Shown here: piece after piece, positions 45,206 to 57,059 of the stretch
Layout of the letters: every line of letters starts with the position of its first letter
Position numbering within the stretch: the stretch's first letter is position 1
Source: Viridothelium virens
Lineage: Eukaryota; Ascomycota; Dothideomycetes; Trypetheliales; Trypetheliaceae
Assembly (NCBI GenBank): GCA_010094025.1
Contig: ML991813.1
Span: 124,001-188,000, forward strand
DNA length: 64,000 bases
Direction of reading: 5' to 3'
Notes under the pieces: generated by a model
What the model saw: only the letters and a program-made list of their open reading frames with translations
Told to the model about the DNA's origin: nothing
The model's database searches: none
Position numbers and translations under genes: made by a program

Positions 45206-45813
45206 GGCACTTGTTATATGCCGTTGATTGTCAATCTGACATGCAGTCGGTGTATCCAGCCAGGCGGGTTCACAAGGTCAAGAGTGCAAAGAATCGGGCA
45301 GCCAACGCATCATTATTTACTCCGGTCCTCTGCTTGCTTTTTCCCCGTGCCGCAATGTCCTGATACACCGGCGGGCTTAGTCTCGCGCAGTCGTTGCATT
45401 CATCGCCGTGCCACACGCAAGTAAAGCTTTGGCGCGAGGATGGATGAAGCGGAGCGATCAACTGGCCGCGGCAGGCTCGAGTGGCACGGTAGGATGGTAG
45501 GATAAATTATCCAGGTCCGGAGTAGTCTCCGCTAGGTTGAGCCACGCGGACGCCACTCTGCGCTACTACAACAGCGGCCCGTCATGGTGTGGAGCCTAGT
45601 ACCTATACTAACTACCCAAGTAGGTAGGTAAGACACCCGCGTGGCCCCAACTTGCTCGTTCTGGACTTGGAAACCACTGGCCGACCACAAGGCGACGCTG
45701 ACGCCACACACTATGAAATATTACCTACTTCTCCTCCTCTCCATCGAGGCCTCAACCTGCCTAGCCTCCTCCATCACCGGACTTGATTGTGCTGCTATCC
45801 AACCTCGGCCACC
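45206..45813. promoter_or_regulatory. Bidirectional promoter P450/methyltransferase
   Basis: 608 bp between divergent start codons. A short repeat (AAGTAGGTAGGTAAG) lies near 45618. No coding region recognised. Confidence 0.4.
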
Positions 45814-47254
45814 ATGAGCGAAGAAACTCCCGCGGCTGGACCGGCTCTCGTTGCTGACAATGTATGTTTCGAATTCTTTTTTTGAGTGTGTGAGATGACG
45901 CTCAAGCATTCCAGGAGGACGACGACTCTGGCTTTTCGGAGATTTCAGAGTAAGCACCCGAATCTGTTGCACCGTCGATTCAAAGCGCTGAGACCTAGCA
46001 GCGACAGCTCTGCCTATTCTGCCTCTCTGGCCTCCAGCATCAAACATTACCGCACGGAAAATGGGAGGACATACCATTCTTACAGGGAAGGAAGTGAGAT
46101 TTGATGAACATCTACATGCATTGCTTTGAGTACTGACGCACTCTCTTTGTAAGAATACCAGATCCCCAACGATGAGGTACGCCATTCTAGACAGAATATT
46201 CAAGATTGGCGCTGCCTCCTTTTGCTAACGACTACTATGATTGCAGACCGAGCTTGACAGAATGGGTCAGTGACCTCTAGACCGTTAATTCAATACCAAT
46301 TGCTCATCAAGGGTTGCAGATCTCCAACATCATCTGTTCGAGATGACATTAGGTGGCAAACTTCAGGAGGCACCCATCGGTAAAATTCATAATTGTCTAG
46401 ACGTTGGAACAGGCACCGGAATTTGGGCCATGGATTTTGGTAAGGACTTCCTTATCGTATCATCTACAGTCCACAACTAATCATCTCATAGCCGAGGAAC
46501 ACCCAGAAGCTCAAGTACACGCGTCGCGTCTCCCACCCTGCTTCCCCCGCTCACCTTCTCACAGGTAATCGGCATCGACCTCTCCCCTACGCAGCCCGAA
46601 CACGTTCCCCCAAACCTCCAATTCATAATCGATGACGCCGAAGATACATGGCACTACCGCGCTCCATTCGACTTCATCCACTCGCGTATGATGGTCGGCT
46701 CCTTCGGCGACTGGCCCGCCTTCCTCTCCCGCGCCTTCGAGTGGACTGTCCCCGGTGGCTGGATCGAGCTGCAGGATGTCGAGACCGTACAGTCCGACGA
46801 CGGCAGCTTCACCCTCGACCCGCCCTCGTGCGATCTCGCCAAGTGGTGGTCTCTAGCTACCGAGGGTTTCGAGAAGGCCGGACGCAAGATGCGGGACCAG
46901 TCGAAAGATCATAAACGGCTTCTTGAGGAGGCGGGGTATGTCGATGTGCAGGAGAAGGTCTACAAGTGGCCGATCAATTCGTGGCCGAAGGATAAGCAGA
47001 TGAAGCAGTTTGGCGTCTGGACGAGGGAGAACACATCTGCCATCCTGGAGGGTTTGGCCTTGGCCCCGTTTACGAGGTTCCTGGGTTGGACGGTGGATGA
47101 GGTGCAGGTCTTGCTTGCCGGATGCAGGAAGGACTTGAAGAATACGAGTCTCCACGCCTATTGGACCATGTGAGTGCGGCGAAATGCTTTATGCATGGTC
47201 ACATTTTGCTAATTAGTCGTCAGACGAATGGTATGGGGACGGAAACCTGAATGA
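45814..47254 (+). CDS. LaeA-like SAM-dependent methyltransferase
   Basis: Class I methyltransferase of the LaeA/TAM-domain type. Nine exons: 45814-45861, 45915-45949, 45999-46093, 46154-46176, 46247-46265, 46320-46439, 46492-46514, 46565-47169 and 47224-47254; every phase closes, 332 residues. The N-terminus is acidic (MSEETPAAGPALVADNEDDD), then YRTENGRTYHSYREGKYQIP, the hallmark lead-in of this family. ELDRMDLQHHLFEM precedes motif I CLDVGTGTGIWAMDFA (about 99-114); VIGIDLSP is motif II, and PGGWIELQDVE and YWTIRMVWGRKPE close the domain. Paralogues of LaeA are common inside fungal clusters and usually methylate small molecules; LaeA itself is a global regulator, and I cannot tell which applies. 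Three exons are only 19-23 bp. Confidence 0.9.
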
Positions 47255-47893
47255 CCCGTAGTAGATTAATATCCTGAGCAAGACGGCATAGATGCGAGGG
47301 TCGGCATTTATTAGCATGACATGGAGTTCGGACACTCGCTTCTGAGTTTGCAAGGTGCGGAAGAAGCCTCGGGCTACTGAGATGAATGACGCTTCTACGA
47401 CTTTGATACCCAATGCCGCTTCTAGCAAAGGAGAGAAGTCGGCTGCGTTCTTTTTATGATATGTATGCTACGCTTGCTGATCTTAGCTTTCGGCTACACA
47501 TAGTATGCAAGATCTCCAGAATCCGAAATGAAGTCCATACTCCACGGTTCTTCCCACCTCTTCGTGCCAATGTGTGTTTATATATACAAGTACGGATGCA
47601 TGAGGAACGCCGTGGACCCGAAAATGCTGGTTGAATACCCAATTTGAGCGCCTCTAGCGCCTCTTTTAGCGTCCCAAATTCAAAAAAATGTGTTCCGTAT
47701 CCAGTTCGAGGATAAAGTGCGATGCGTCGTGATTTGTCCAAAGAGCCATGGAAAAGGCCTTTTCGCGCCAAAACGAGGTCCAGGGTCCACCATCTCGATA
47801 TAACGCTTTTGATTCAGCCCAAGAGAACTCCCTTTCATCCAGTCCGAGGTGTCTCCTTCTCTTTTCTTCGTTTTCCCTTCTAGTCTATATTCT
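47255..47893. other. Convergent spacer
   Basis: 639 bp between stop codons of the methyltransferase (plus) and the acyltransferase (minus). Open frames here look random; no gene recognised. Confidence 0.5.
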
Positions 47894-49486
47894 TCATTCC
47901 TCCACAATGAATTGGCTCTCGAGCCATTTTGCAAACTTGACCGACGGAATATCAAATGCGCGCCAAAAGAGATCCGCCGCCCACAGCAAGAAGGGTACAA
48001 TGAGCACCGTCGACAGCATGAACCCGACCTTGTATTCCAACTCCGTGTCGGAACCCGTAAAACTCCACACCATCGGCTCAATCGTATATCCAATGATGTG
48101 GATGACGGGCCCATGCATCACATATAGCGCGTAGCTGACCTTGCCCAGATACTGTATCGGACCCGAATTGAAGGGCTGCTGCAAGAACGGTGCATTGTTG
48201 ACCGCCCAAAGAAACAACACAGACCCGAGCGACTGCCAATACCGATATGGAGTGCTAAACCAGAGCGGAATCCATTGCGTAAGATAGATCCACCCCGGCG
48301 TCTCCTCGGCAAACTCATCGGGTTGCGACATGAGATAGAGCGCGACAATCGCGACCGTAAGCCAGAAGCTGCGTTTCAAGGGCGTCATATGGATTTCTTT
48401 CTCCCCCCGGGCTAACATGCGCGTTGTGCGAATAAGGTCGAGCTCCGCGAGTATCGCGCCGCTCAGGAAGAGGAAGAGCTCCCAGCGGTCATTACGAAAG
48501 ACGAAGTAGGCGAGCCCGGAGAGGATGGCGACGCGGAGGTAGGATTTGCAGCGAGCGCAGCCGACGAGGCAGGCGAAGAGGAACATGGAGGAGCGGAATT
48601 CGGTCGGGATTGTCCACAGGTGCACGTCGTAGAAGGTCGAGCCGGCGTACACGTCCCAGGACCAGACGAAGATGAAGTTGTGGATCGTCCAGATCCAGTC
48701 CTGGAATTGTTCGCTGAAGCTCAGGTAGCGCGATGGGTGCAGCTCGAGCACATTGCGGAGCATCTCGTGGTTTTGGGCGAAGGGCCGGGTGGCTTCGTAG
48801 AGCCCGCCGCGGATCATGAGGAGGATGAGGAGGGTAGAGATGGTGGTGGGTAGGTAGAGGCGGAGGCCGCGCCTGAAGATGGAGGAGCTCATTGTTTGCA
48901 TTAGGCCGTCCCATTGGTGGGCACGCATTTGTTTGAGGGGTTTGAGGGAGAGAGCGTAGCCGGATATGACGAAGAAGAGGCTGACCATTGGTGGGCCAGA
49001 GTAGAATAGTCGAATGATGGGAAGTTGTAAAAGATGGTAGTTGTCGCCCTCGTCCCCTAAACCAAAGCCATACGTAATGATGAAGCAATTGTAGGAAAGG
49101 TGGCAGAGAAAGACGAAGAATGCTGCGAGACCCCGGATGCCATCCAGATGGGAGCTTGGATGGAGCCTTTCGGGTTTCGTGATCTCTCCGGTGATTCTCT
49201 TTTGAATGAAGCTGGGAAGTAATGCAAAGCATGCTCGATAGGTGAATAGTCGAATGGACGAAAGCGAGAGGACAGCACCCTGAGGTGCTAAGAGAAGTTC
49301 TCGAAGGGAGGAAGAGGTGGAATGCGGGGAGTCGTATCTTTCGGACGCGCTTTCGAGCGCCCGTTTCTCGTCCAGAATCGACATTGCTTCCATTGTCATA
49401 GTTCCGGTCATGGTGTGAGACGGACCGCGGCCTTTGACGTGACTGTTCATCGCAGAGGGGAGACCGCGTTCTTCACGGAAGACCAT
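47894..49486 (-). CDS. Acyltransferase-3 family membrane protein
   Basis: Integral membrane O-acyltransferase (OafA/YrhL-like, acyltransferase 3) of up to 530 residues, one exon. The cytosolic N-terminal 110 residues have no strong features, and several in-frame ATGs exist, so the start is uncertain. The family signature HLDGIRGLAAFFVFLCHLSY holds the R-x10-H pair (Arg about 118, His about 129) that forms the catalytic site. About ten hydrophobic segments follow, among them MVSLFFVISGYALSLKPL, LYLPTTISTLLILLMIRG and WLTVAIVALYLMS. Such enzymes transfer acyl groups from CoA or lipid donors to sugars, sterols or secondary metabolites. It lies at the right edge of the metabolic cluster; membership is an inference. 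Confidence 0.88.
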   Translation of the reverse strand: MVFREERGLPSAMNSHVKGRGPSHTMTGTMTMEAMSILDEKRALESASERYDSPHSTSSSLRELLLAPQGAVLSLSSIRLFTYRACFALLPSFIQKRITGEITKPERLHPSSHLDGIRGLAAFFVFLCHLSYNCFIITYGFGLGDEGDNYHLLQLPIIRLFYSGPPMVSLFFVISGYALSLKPLKQMRAHQWDGLMQTMSSSIFRRGLRLYLPTTISTLLILLMIRGGLYEATRPFAQNHEMLRNVLELHPSRYLSFSEQFQDWIWTIHNFIFVWSWDVYAGSTFYDVHLWTIPTEFRSSMFLFACLVGCARCKSYLRVAILSGLAYFVFRNDRWELFLFLSGAILAELDLIRTTRMLARGEKEIHMTPLKRSFWLTVAIVALYLMSQPDEFAEETPGWIYLTQWIPLWFSTPYRYWQSLGSVLFLWAVNNAPFLQQPFNSGPIQYLGKVSYALYVMHGPVIHIIGYTIEPMVWSFTGSDTELEYKVGFMLSTVLIVPFLLWAADLFWRAFDIPSVKFAKWLESQFIVEE

Positions 49487-51503
49487 ACATGGGCCAATGG
49501 CTTTAGTAAGTGCGTTCCCTTGGGTGGATAAGGCGGCGCGAGCAGAGATAACGAAGGCAGGAGCTGAGAAGTCACTGGAATGCCATCAACAGACAGTTAC
49601 GGGATTCAATTAAAAAAGATGGAAGAACTCGAGGGAACAGGTGTGTATCTGTGTGTGAACCTTTGCCATGCCAGCAACGAAACCCCGGGCCTGATCAATC
49701 AACCCAGCTTGTTGTCGGGATTGGGCCACATGGGGCCGAGGAAGGAGACTGCGGCGTGGATTGTAAGGTAAAGGGAGTTTCAGATGGATTGGTTTGACGG
49801 CTACGAGCCCCCCATGCATGTGAAGGGAAGGCGGGAGCGGATCCATGCAGCACGCAATGCTCGGTGGCTCGAATACGGAGCACCAGGACTACACATCATC
49901 ATTTTGTGAGCTTGGTGGGTGCTCTGGTGGGGTTTGGCTGTCATCCAGACGTGCTGAGTGGGGAGATGACGGCGACAGAAATGCACGCTTCTCCTTATCC
50001 TACTGCATCGGGAAAAGGCACGATCGGACAGACACGGCGTCTATGGGTCAGCATCCATTCCCATTTATCGTCCTCTGACTAAATGGCGAACAAGACTGTT
50101 ATTATTTGGCGAATTGCCATTTAGTCGGCCTGCCGGCGCAAAGCTAGACGGAAGTAATGAAGCACGGAGTCTTGGCCGAAACCACAACAGGGGGCGTTGT
50201 GCCCTCTCGGAATCCATCCACGTCGCGTATCCAGGACGCACAAAACATGGTTGTATTGATGCGATTACTCTTTCTGCTCCAATGTCAACTGATGGTGGCA
50301 CAGGATGTACAACACGGCATCCTTTGAAGGTGTAAAACCAATTGTACTTCTATCCCGTCACCTCCCTCCGGCGGATAGCTCACTCTCACAACTCCTGGCT
50401 GCACTTGTGGTACATGGCAAGGCGGTTTCAAGCCTACGATTCTACCATCGCCGGAACTTTCCAGCTCTGACGGAGTATTTCTGATGCACAACTTCCACGG
50501 GCGTAATCCTGCACCACTGTGTTAGGGGCTCACAACTCCAGTCTTTAGGTTTCTACGGCATATACCACATGTGCCACACGAGAGGTGCTCGATGATACCT
50601 CTGCTGTTGTATGGTACCTCCCGAGATTCCTGCTTATATCTGATTTCACAGTTAAAGAGGCTTGAGTGAAGAAGTACGGTCAACCATTCACTCGTTCTCC
50701 TCACCTTACAGTCATTCGGGACAAGGCACGCTCCTTCAGTCTCATCTACTATGTCTGATTTGAATCCGCAGACCTTATTTGGTTTGCGTTGGCGGAACTT
50801 CGCGGGTTGAATTTGTATTAGCTTATGATCATTATCATCACCGGTGTTGAATGATGTCGCTATTTTTTCTGACTATCCAAGCCACCCAAGCGGTGCCAAG
50901 CTCGCCTAAACCATTAGTTCATTCCTTCCGACTCGCATGCTGACCACATGAAGCTACCCCACGTTATCCCGCCGAGATCTACCTGGTATGTAGTTGATTT
51001 TCCGAAGATTTTGCTGTTGACCTGTAATTTCGTTTGTATGGCATATCGTTTTCTGTGCGTGTCGTTCTGTTAACGTAAACAATATGGCTGATGCTCCCTT
51101 AATCGGAAGCTGGGAGATGATAATTCGGCCCCCTTTACGAATCTGTATACGAGGAAGGAACATATTTTCCAGGTGCCACAAACCTAATAACGCGGCTGAA
51201 GGAGGCTCATGCAACTTCGACCATCTTCTGCCCAGAAATATGCAGAGACTGACGCGCTGCTGTCTTGGTACACAGGCTTTTCTCTTACTTCTTGATACTC
51301 TTGACATGAAGTGGAAAAGATGTAAACAAATGCTATACGAAATAGTCGGAGACGCTTTAACAGCTGGCAGTGCTCTCCCATTGTGAGCATTATTGAAATA
51401 CCATGATTTGAGATAACACTGTATTTGTATAATACAGTATCCACAAGTACCACTATTTTTAGATGTAACCATGCGAGTGGGATATATATTCTAGTTAATG
51501 CTT
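49487..51503. other. Gene-poor region
   Basis: About 2 kb without a credible gene. The longest frame (50954-51472, minus, 172 codons) has Cys/Lys-rich, non-protein-like composition. The sequence becomes AT-rich after about 50400. I saw no terminal repeats or transposon-related motifs. Confidence 0.5.
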
Positions 51504-52059
51504 TTAGCCTCTCGTATCCGAACGCCTTGATGCATGTGTATTTTCTGCATTGGCGGTCCTCTGGTAATCACCACTCTCCTCATCTGGTACTGGATCCATA
51601 TCTGCACCTTCTCCCTGATATCGTTCAAGGTCGCTTTCCTTTTGTCTGCTATGCTTATCGTATCGATCATGACCTTTGCTCAAGGGCTCGTTAGGTCCGT
51701 AGTGCAGGTTCTTAGATTCGATCTGGACAGGCATCTGATCTACAAGAGTGAGTGTGCGTTAGCTCTGACAGTGCCACCGAGATTCTTAATCATGGATGCA
51801 TACCTCCAGTACCGGTGACAACCTCACTCGTGGCCCCAAGATCCTTGTTGCGCCTTGGTATGTCTGTCGCATTATCTGCCGCTCCCTGGAGATCTGTTGC
51901 TCCGACCTCCCCCTTACTAAAGTTGGAGTTTTCAGTCATCTGATCTGGCCGAGGAACTGACGGGATGATATTCTGAACGCCAGCATCGTTGGGTATCTTT
52001 GTACCCTCCACTGCAAGTTCTTCAAGACTGCCGCCCCGGTGTGCGTCGTCGGATGCCAT
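51504..52059 (-). CDS. Small hydrophilic hypothetical protein
   Basis: Exons 52059-51804 and 51739-51504 (64-bp intron, GTATGC..TGTAG, phase 1), 163 residues. The sequence is uniformly polar and acidic, without predicted fold: MASDDAHRGGSLEELAVEGT, a middle KGEVGATDLQGAADNATDIP, and a tail SRQKESDLERYQGEGADMDP. There are no cysteines, no signal peptide and no membrane segment. The composition is like intrinsically disordered stress-type (LEA- or hydrophilin-like) proteins; I do not recognise a family. The clean intron, with exact phase and no leftover frame, is the main support. Confidence 0.6.
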
Positions 52060-52746
52060 TGTGGAACGGATCGATGAGGCAATCAGCTGAAACTTTTCGC
52101 AAGCAGACGAACTACGTTATCAGGTATTGCGTCGCAGGGAATGAAAGAGCGTAGATAGGTAATCGTCAGGTCGATGCAAAAAGCTAAGGTCGTCGTGGTC
52201 GTGTGCGTCCATTGATCGAAAAGGGCGAAATCTCGTTTGGTTGACGTCACAATCGGGATCTCAAACAATCCCATCCTCGCTATGCTCGCCTAGCAGGGGG
52301 CTGATAACCCCAGAACTTTCGACGGTGCACTAATCAATTCTCGTTTTATTGAACCAGTCACTTCTAAACTTCACGGCTTGGATTTTTCGTCTGGAAAATT
52401 GAGATGGTACAAGCATTTGATGTGAACAAGCGACTGATTGAAAGATGTGAATTTGCCGATAACCAAGTTGATTGGGAAGGTGTTATTTAGTAGTAAGATG
52501 AAGAAAGCCAGTTCTCTTGTCTACTTATGGTTCTGTTTCTCATAGTAGCTGGTCATACTGGCGATTGTCAAAGGGTCTAATTATTTTTAGTTGTCTTCCG
52601 TGTTGATAAGCCTCAATCCGATGTGATCCCATTGCCAGTCTTCATCCCTCTTTCAGTTGTGCAGATAAGTTCGAACCCTAAGATAAGTGCCAAAAGCGAT
52701 ACCCATAATCTGTGTCAGATTCAACGACATCGATAGCTTCGACTCC
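52060..52746. other. Spacer
   Basis: 687 bp upstream of the small hydrophilic gene and downstream of the glucosidase, both on the minus strand. No coding region recognised. Confidence 0.45.
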
Positions 52747-54944
52747 TCATGTTGACAGTGCCTTACCCAGAAGGCCTTCCCACGGACGCAGTTCAATCTG
52801 GCCGGCTTTCGGCTGCATCGGTCTCCCATTGTAGTTGCCGAGTTTCCATTCCTCGATCTTTAGATTGTGTGGCGGATTCCACTTCACTGCATCTCCTGAG
52901 AGATTCAACGCGACGATCCATGTACGTGACTTTGAAGTGCGTTGATATGCAAAAACCGCGCTGGCGTCATCACTGAGAAGTTGGTAATCGCCATAGGTGA
53001 AGGAAGCTTTATCACTCTTGCGAATTACCAGAGATTCTTTCCAGAATTGCAGGACGGACAGATTCTCCGAATCTTGGTAAGCGCGCTGAGCGCTTACGTT
53101 GACAGTCTTGTAGTCATCATTCACACGCATCCATGGAGTGATCGTTTCTTTGCAGAAGCCAGAATGCGGTTCGGATGTCCATTGCATTGGTGTGCGAGCA
53201 TTATCGCGAGCCTTGCGTTGGAGAACCTTACGTGCGAAATCCAACTTCTCCTTGTCGCCGGGGTGCATGTCGTTCATCCTGTCGGCCAATCTCATTAGCT
53301 CTGACTCTTTTGGACCTGTGATCATTCACATACTTCTTCCAGTAGTTCTGAGACTCGACATCCTTATACTCTGAAGGATCCCATTCGGGAGGGATGTTCC
53401 TCATGCCAATCTCCTGACCCTGATAGACATAAAGTGTGCCGCACAAAAAGGTCTCCATCAAGCATAACAGCTTCGCGCTTATCTCGCGGAATTGATCACT
53501 GTCGTCGGTGTATCGTGTCACGGAGCGGGGGTTGTCGTGATTCTCGCAAAACACGGAATTCCAGCCATCCCGTTCAATCATCATGCGCTGATACCGTGTT
53601 TGGATCTCCTTGATTTCGCGTGGTTCAAAATGGCGAAGAGACAAGCGAAATCTTCCCCAGTCGTCATCGATATCTACCAATTCAAAGATGAAGATCATAT
53701 TCAGTTCTTCAGCTTTGGCGCCGACGACCCTAAGAATGTCATCTGCCTCCCGACACCATGGCATTTCTCCAACAGTAATGGTATCGTACTTGCTGAGAAC
53801 ATCTGTATACATACCATGGAGAAATTCGTGGAGTCGAGGTCCGTTGGTATAAAACTTGTAGCCTGGCTGATATTTGTGCCCTGGGGCAACCACCGGAGCG
53901 TCAGGAAACTCTTGGACCTTGCTAATCATATTGATCACATCCATGCGGAAACCCGACGCACCACGATCAAGCCAGAAGCGGAGGATATCATTGACTGCTT
54001 CGCGGACGGCAGGATTCTCCCAGTTCAGGTCTGGCTGTTCTGCAGTAAAGAGGGACAGAAAATACTCGTCAGTCTTCTCATCATACGTCCACGCAGAATT
54101 AGCTTCGCCAAGGAGCATGCTCCAATTGTTCGGTGGTTGACGTTGACCCTTTTCATCGATCTTTGGCTTTTTCCAGATATACCAATCGCGCTTGGGATTG
54201 TCCAGAGAAGAACGCGATTCTTTGAACCAAGCGTGCTGCGATGGATTAGCCAATCTGTCCAAATACCTAGACACCAAAGAACTTGGTCGCAGAGTCTGCG
54301 GCCTGGTTGTGCCTACGACATGAACTGCGTCGATTGATAGATTTTGGTATGAGATTTCTATACCTGGTCTGAAGTATGATTGACGACCAAGTCCATCATG
54401 AGTTTCATGTCGCGCTTATGGAGCTCACGGATAAGTTCGTCGACATCGCTTAGTGAACCGTAAAGTGGGTCAACATCCTTATAGTCTGACTTCATGAAGT
54501 ATTAACGAGTTTGTGTAGATATCGTGCAATGACTCGGGGAACTTACAATGTCGTAGCCCATATCCACTTGTGGACTCTTGTAAACTTTGGTTTTAGTGAG
54601 CCACGTTTTTGAGATCCAAAGCATTGATACTGACTCGGAGATAGCCAAACTACATCCACTATAATCACGCCGAGCGCACGGTTAGATATTGAGGATATGG
54701 GTATGATAATCGGTATCGTTTGGTAAACCCACCGCCCAGCCATTTGATGTGGTCCAATTCTGAGATGATACCCCGAAGGTCTCCCCAACCTGGCCGTGTA
54801 CTAGTTCCAGTAGACTTAAAAGAAGCCGGATAGATCTTTCAATGTTAGATTATCGGTCCCAATAGAGGATGGAAGAAAACGTACCTGGTACACTACCGCC
54901 TCCTTCCACCACTTGTGGGTGCCCCACGTTGCATCAGAAGCCAT
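52747..54944 (-). CDS. GH13 alpha-glucosidase / maltase
   Basis: Hydrolyses alpha-1,4- or alpha-1,6-glucosides such as maltose, isomaltose or sucrose in the cytosol. Seven exons: 54944-54885, 54835-54733, 54658-54635, 54584-54547, 54489-54364, 54235-53334 and 53278-52747; exact phases, 594 residues, normal for fungal maltases. Motifs in order: WWKEAVVYQIYPASF at the N-terminus, VDVVWLSPIYKSPQVDMGYD, DLVVNHTSDQHAWFKESRSS, nucleophile Asp in GFRMDVIN (about 216), acid/base Glu in TVGEMPW (about 274), ENHDNPRS with the stabilising Asp (about 351), and ARDNARTPMQW near the C-terminal domain. No signal peptide. The sixth intron (55 bp) corrects an apparent frame change at NYWKK. No MAL-type transporter or regulator is adjacent. 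Confidence 0.94.
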
Positions 54945-55797
54945 TACTAGGTCAAGTATACCGAATGGTGGATAGCAGAAGAATAGGAGGAGAGAAGTGG
55001 ACGTTGAAGCTTAAATGAACGTGTCTCATGTGAAGCTCTTGCAAGTGCAGACTGCAGTACCTATCTGAGACTGAGACGTGGATCATATTGTTGTTCGTCC
55101 CCTCAAAACCTGTGCGGAGGAGTGTCGTCATCTGCGAACACTATCTATTCTAGCGGCGCCATGAATCTAAAATGGGGCCTTTCTCTACGTGGACTGCTTC
55201 GAAGAGACAATTTTCGATGCGTACGAGTCCGTTGCTCTGACAATGCAAGCACTATGAGTTGGCTTTGCATTGAAAGTTGAACCACTCCGCAATCACTCTG
55301 GGCAAAATGTTGGCGGGTAGATTAGCCACGACGTCACCAAACAACAGCGACCAGAAAGGTCGGTGCGAGTCAATGTGAACGTACTACGGGGAAAGTATGG
55401 CGGGGCAGATCGGCTTTAAGCCAGAGACATGATCACGACACTATGGGTTAACAGACTTTCGTCACTCTAAGTCCGTTGAGATCACGCCTTTGTAGACTCA
55501 TCACACCTGGATCTTCGTTTAGTATTGTCGACAAAGCCTCCAGCGGTCCATTTTAACTCTCTGGTAGCTCTTCGCGTAGCCCGAGTGCTGTTCTTTACGA
55601 GATAATTCGAAGAAACCGTGCCTACTCGTTCTTACTTTCGGTTTTTTCCACAATCTCCTAACTCCGTCGGCCATTTTCCATTTATTCCAACTTACCTAGC
55701 GAGGAGAAGACTCTTCTCAAGTCATCCTTCAACAGCTCAAGGTTCATTCTGACTTCAATTTCATACTGAATTCGAAGTCAGCGTTAGTCAAACGAAT
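54945..55797. promoter_or_regulatory. Bidirectional promoter glucosidase/aldo-keto reductase
   Basis: 853 bp between divergent start codons. No coding region recognised. Confidence 0.4.
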
Positions 55798-57059
55798 ATG
55801 TCTGAGCAAAAAGACCCCGTCCTTCTTTCCGTCGAGGAGACCAAGCCCGAATATCGTAGACTTGGGAGGAGCGGACTGCGAGTGTCCGTCCCCATCCTCG
55901 GTGCAATGTCGTGAGTGAACCTCATTCGAGCCATCGGAGCCGACCTGTTCACTTCTCCCTCGGTATCTCGTGCATTGGCTAACATCTCCAAGTTTTGGGA
56001 GCCCTGAGTGGATGCCTTGGGTCCTTGACGAAGAAAAGGTGACTACTTACGCGCGGACGCTATTATGTCCCCTTGCTGAGAATTGTAGTCTCTACCGATC
56101 CTCAAAGCGGCCTATGACCGAGGGCTAAACACTTGGGATACAGCCAATGTGTATAGTAATGGTGTCAGCGAGCAGGTTATTGGCAGCGCCATCAAGAAAT
56201 ACAACTTACCCCGAGAGAAGCTTGTCATTCTGTCCAAATGCTATGGTACCGTGGCGGAGGAGACAGGAATCAGGGCTGTTGCGTACCGCGATACCATTAG
56301 CAAGAGCAAGGATTATGTCAACCTGGGTGGTCTCTCCCGTCGATCAATTATCCATAACGTCGATCAGTCTCTTAAGCGACTCGGCACTGATTATCTTGAT
56401 CTACTCCAGATCCATCGGTTTGATCCCAATACGGAGATTGAGGAGACCATGGAAACACTGCATGACCTGGTAAAATCTGGCAAAGTTCGATACATAGGTG
56501 CGTCCAGCATGTGGGCGTATCAGCTCGCAATGATGCAGACAGTTGCAGAGAAAAATGGCTGGACGAAGTTTGTTTCGATGCAGAACCATTACAGCCTTCT
56601 CTATCGTGAAGAGGAGCGAGAGATGAATAAATACTGTGACCTCACCGGGGTGGGTCTCATTCCCTGGGCTCCATTAGCACGAGGACATCTGGCTCGACCC
56701 GCATCCGCTTTCGGGAGTACTGCTCGGTCTGCTCAAGAGCAACAAAATGTCATGTTTCCGACCGGTCATACAGATATAGATCGGCAGATCATTGCTCGAG
56801 TTGAAGAGCTGGCCAAAAAGAAAGGCTGGAAGATATCTCAAGTCGCTCTTGCGTGGTAAGAGAAGTTGGCCACATAGTTTGGTGATTGTTGCTGACAGAG
56901 ACTAGGATCAACCAGAAAGTCACTTCACCAATCATAGGCTTCAGCAGTATCGAGAGGATGGATGAGGCTCTAGGTGCTCGGGATAAAACTTTGACCGCAG
57001 AAGAAAGCAAGTATCTAGAAGAGCTGTATCAGCCCCGCGCGATCCAGGGTCATAATTAG
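55798..57059 (+). CDS. Aldo-keto reductase
   Basis: NADPH-dependent (beta/alpha)8 oxidoreductase of the aryl-alcohol-dehydrogenase-like/Kv-beta-like group. Exons 55798-55910, 55993-56038, 56089-56855 and 56906-57059, 359 residues, phases exact. The start [20 protein letters not shown] leads to [20 protein letters not shown]. Catalytic tetrad: Asp in [10 protein letters not shown] with Tyr about 75, Lys in LVILSKCYG, and His in [27 protein letters not shown] and [14 protein letters not shown] shape the cofactor pocket; [12 protein letters not shown] near the C-terminus binds the NADPH phosphate. Likely roles are reduction of toxic or metabolic aldehydes; the substrate is unknown. Confidence 0.94.

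Noticed and set aside
48492-49232. 246-codon minus-strand frame
   Set aside because: Out-of-frame shadow of the acyltransferase on the same strand; the true frame has membrane segments and the R-x10-H motif.
50954-51472. 172-codon minus-strand frame as a gene
   Set aside because: No recognisable motif, irregular composition, no supporting splice or start context.
53279-53333. Frameshift in the alpha-glucosidase
   Set aside because: A 55-bp intron with GTATGT donor, CTAAT branch and GACAG acceptor restores the frame exactly at NYWKK-MNDMHPGDKEK.
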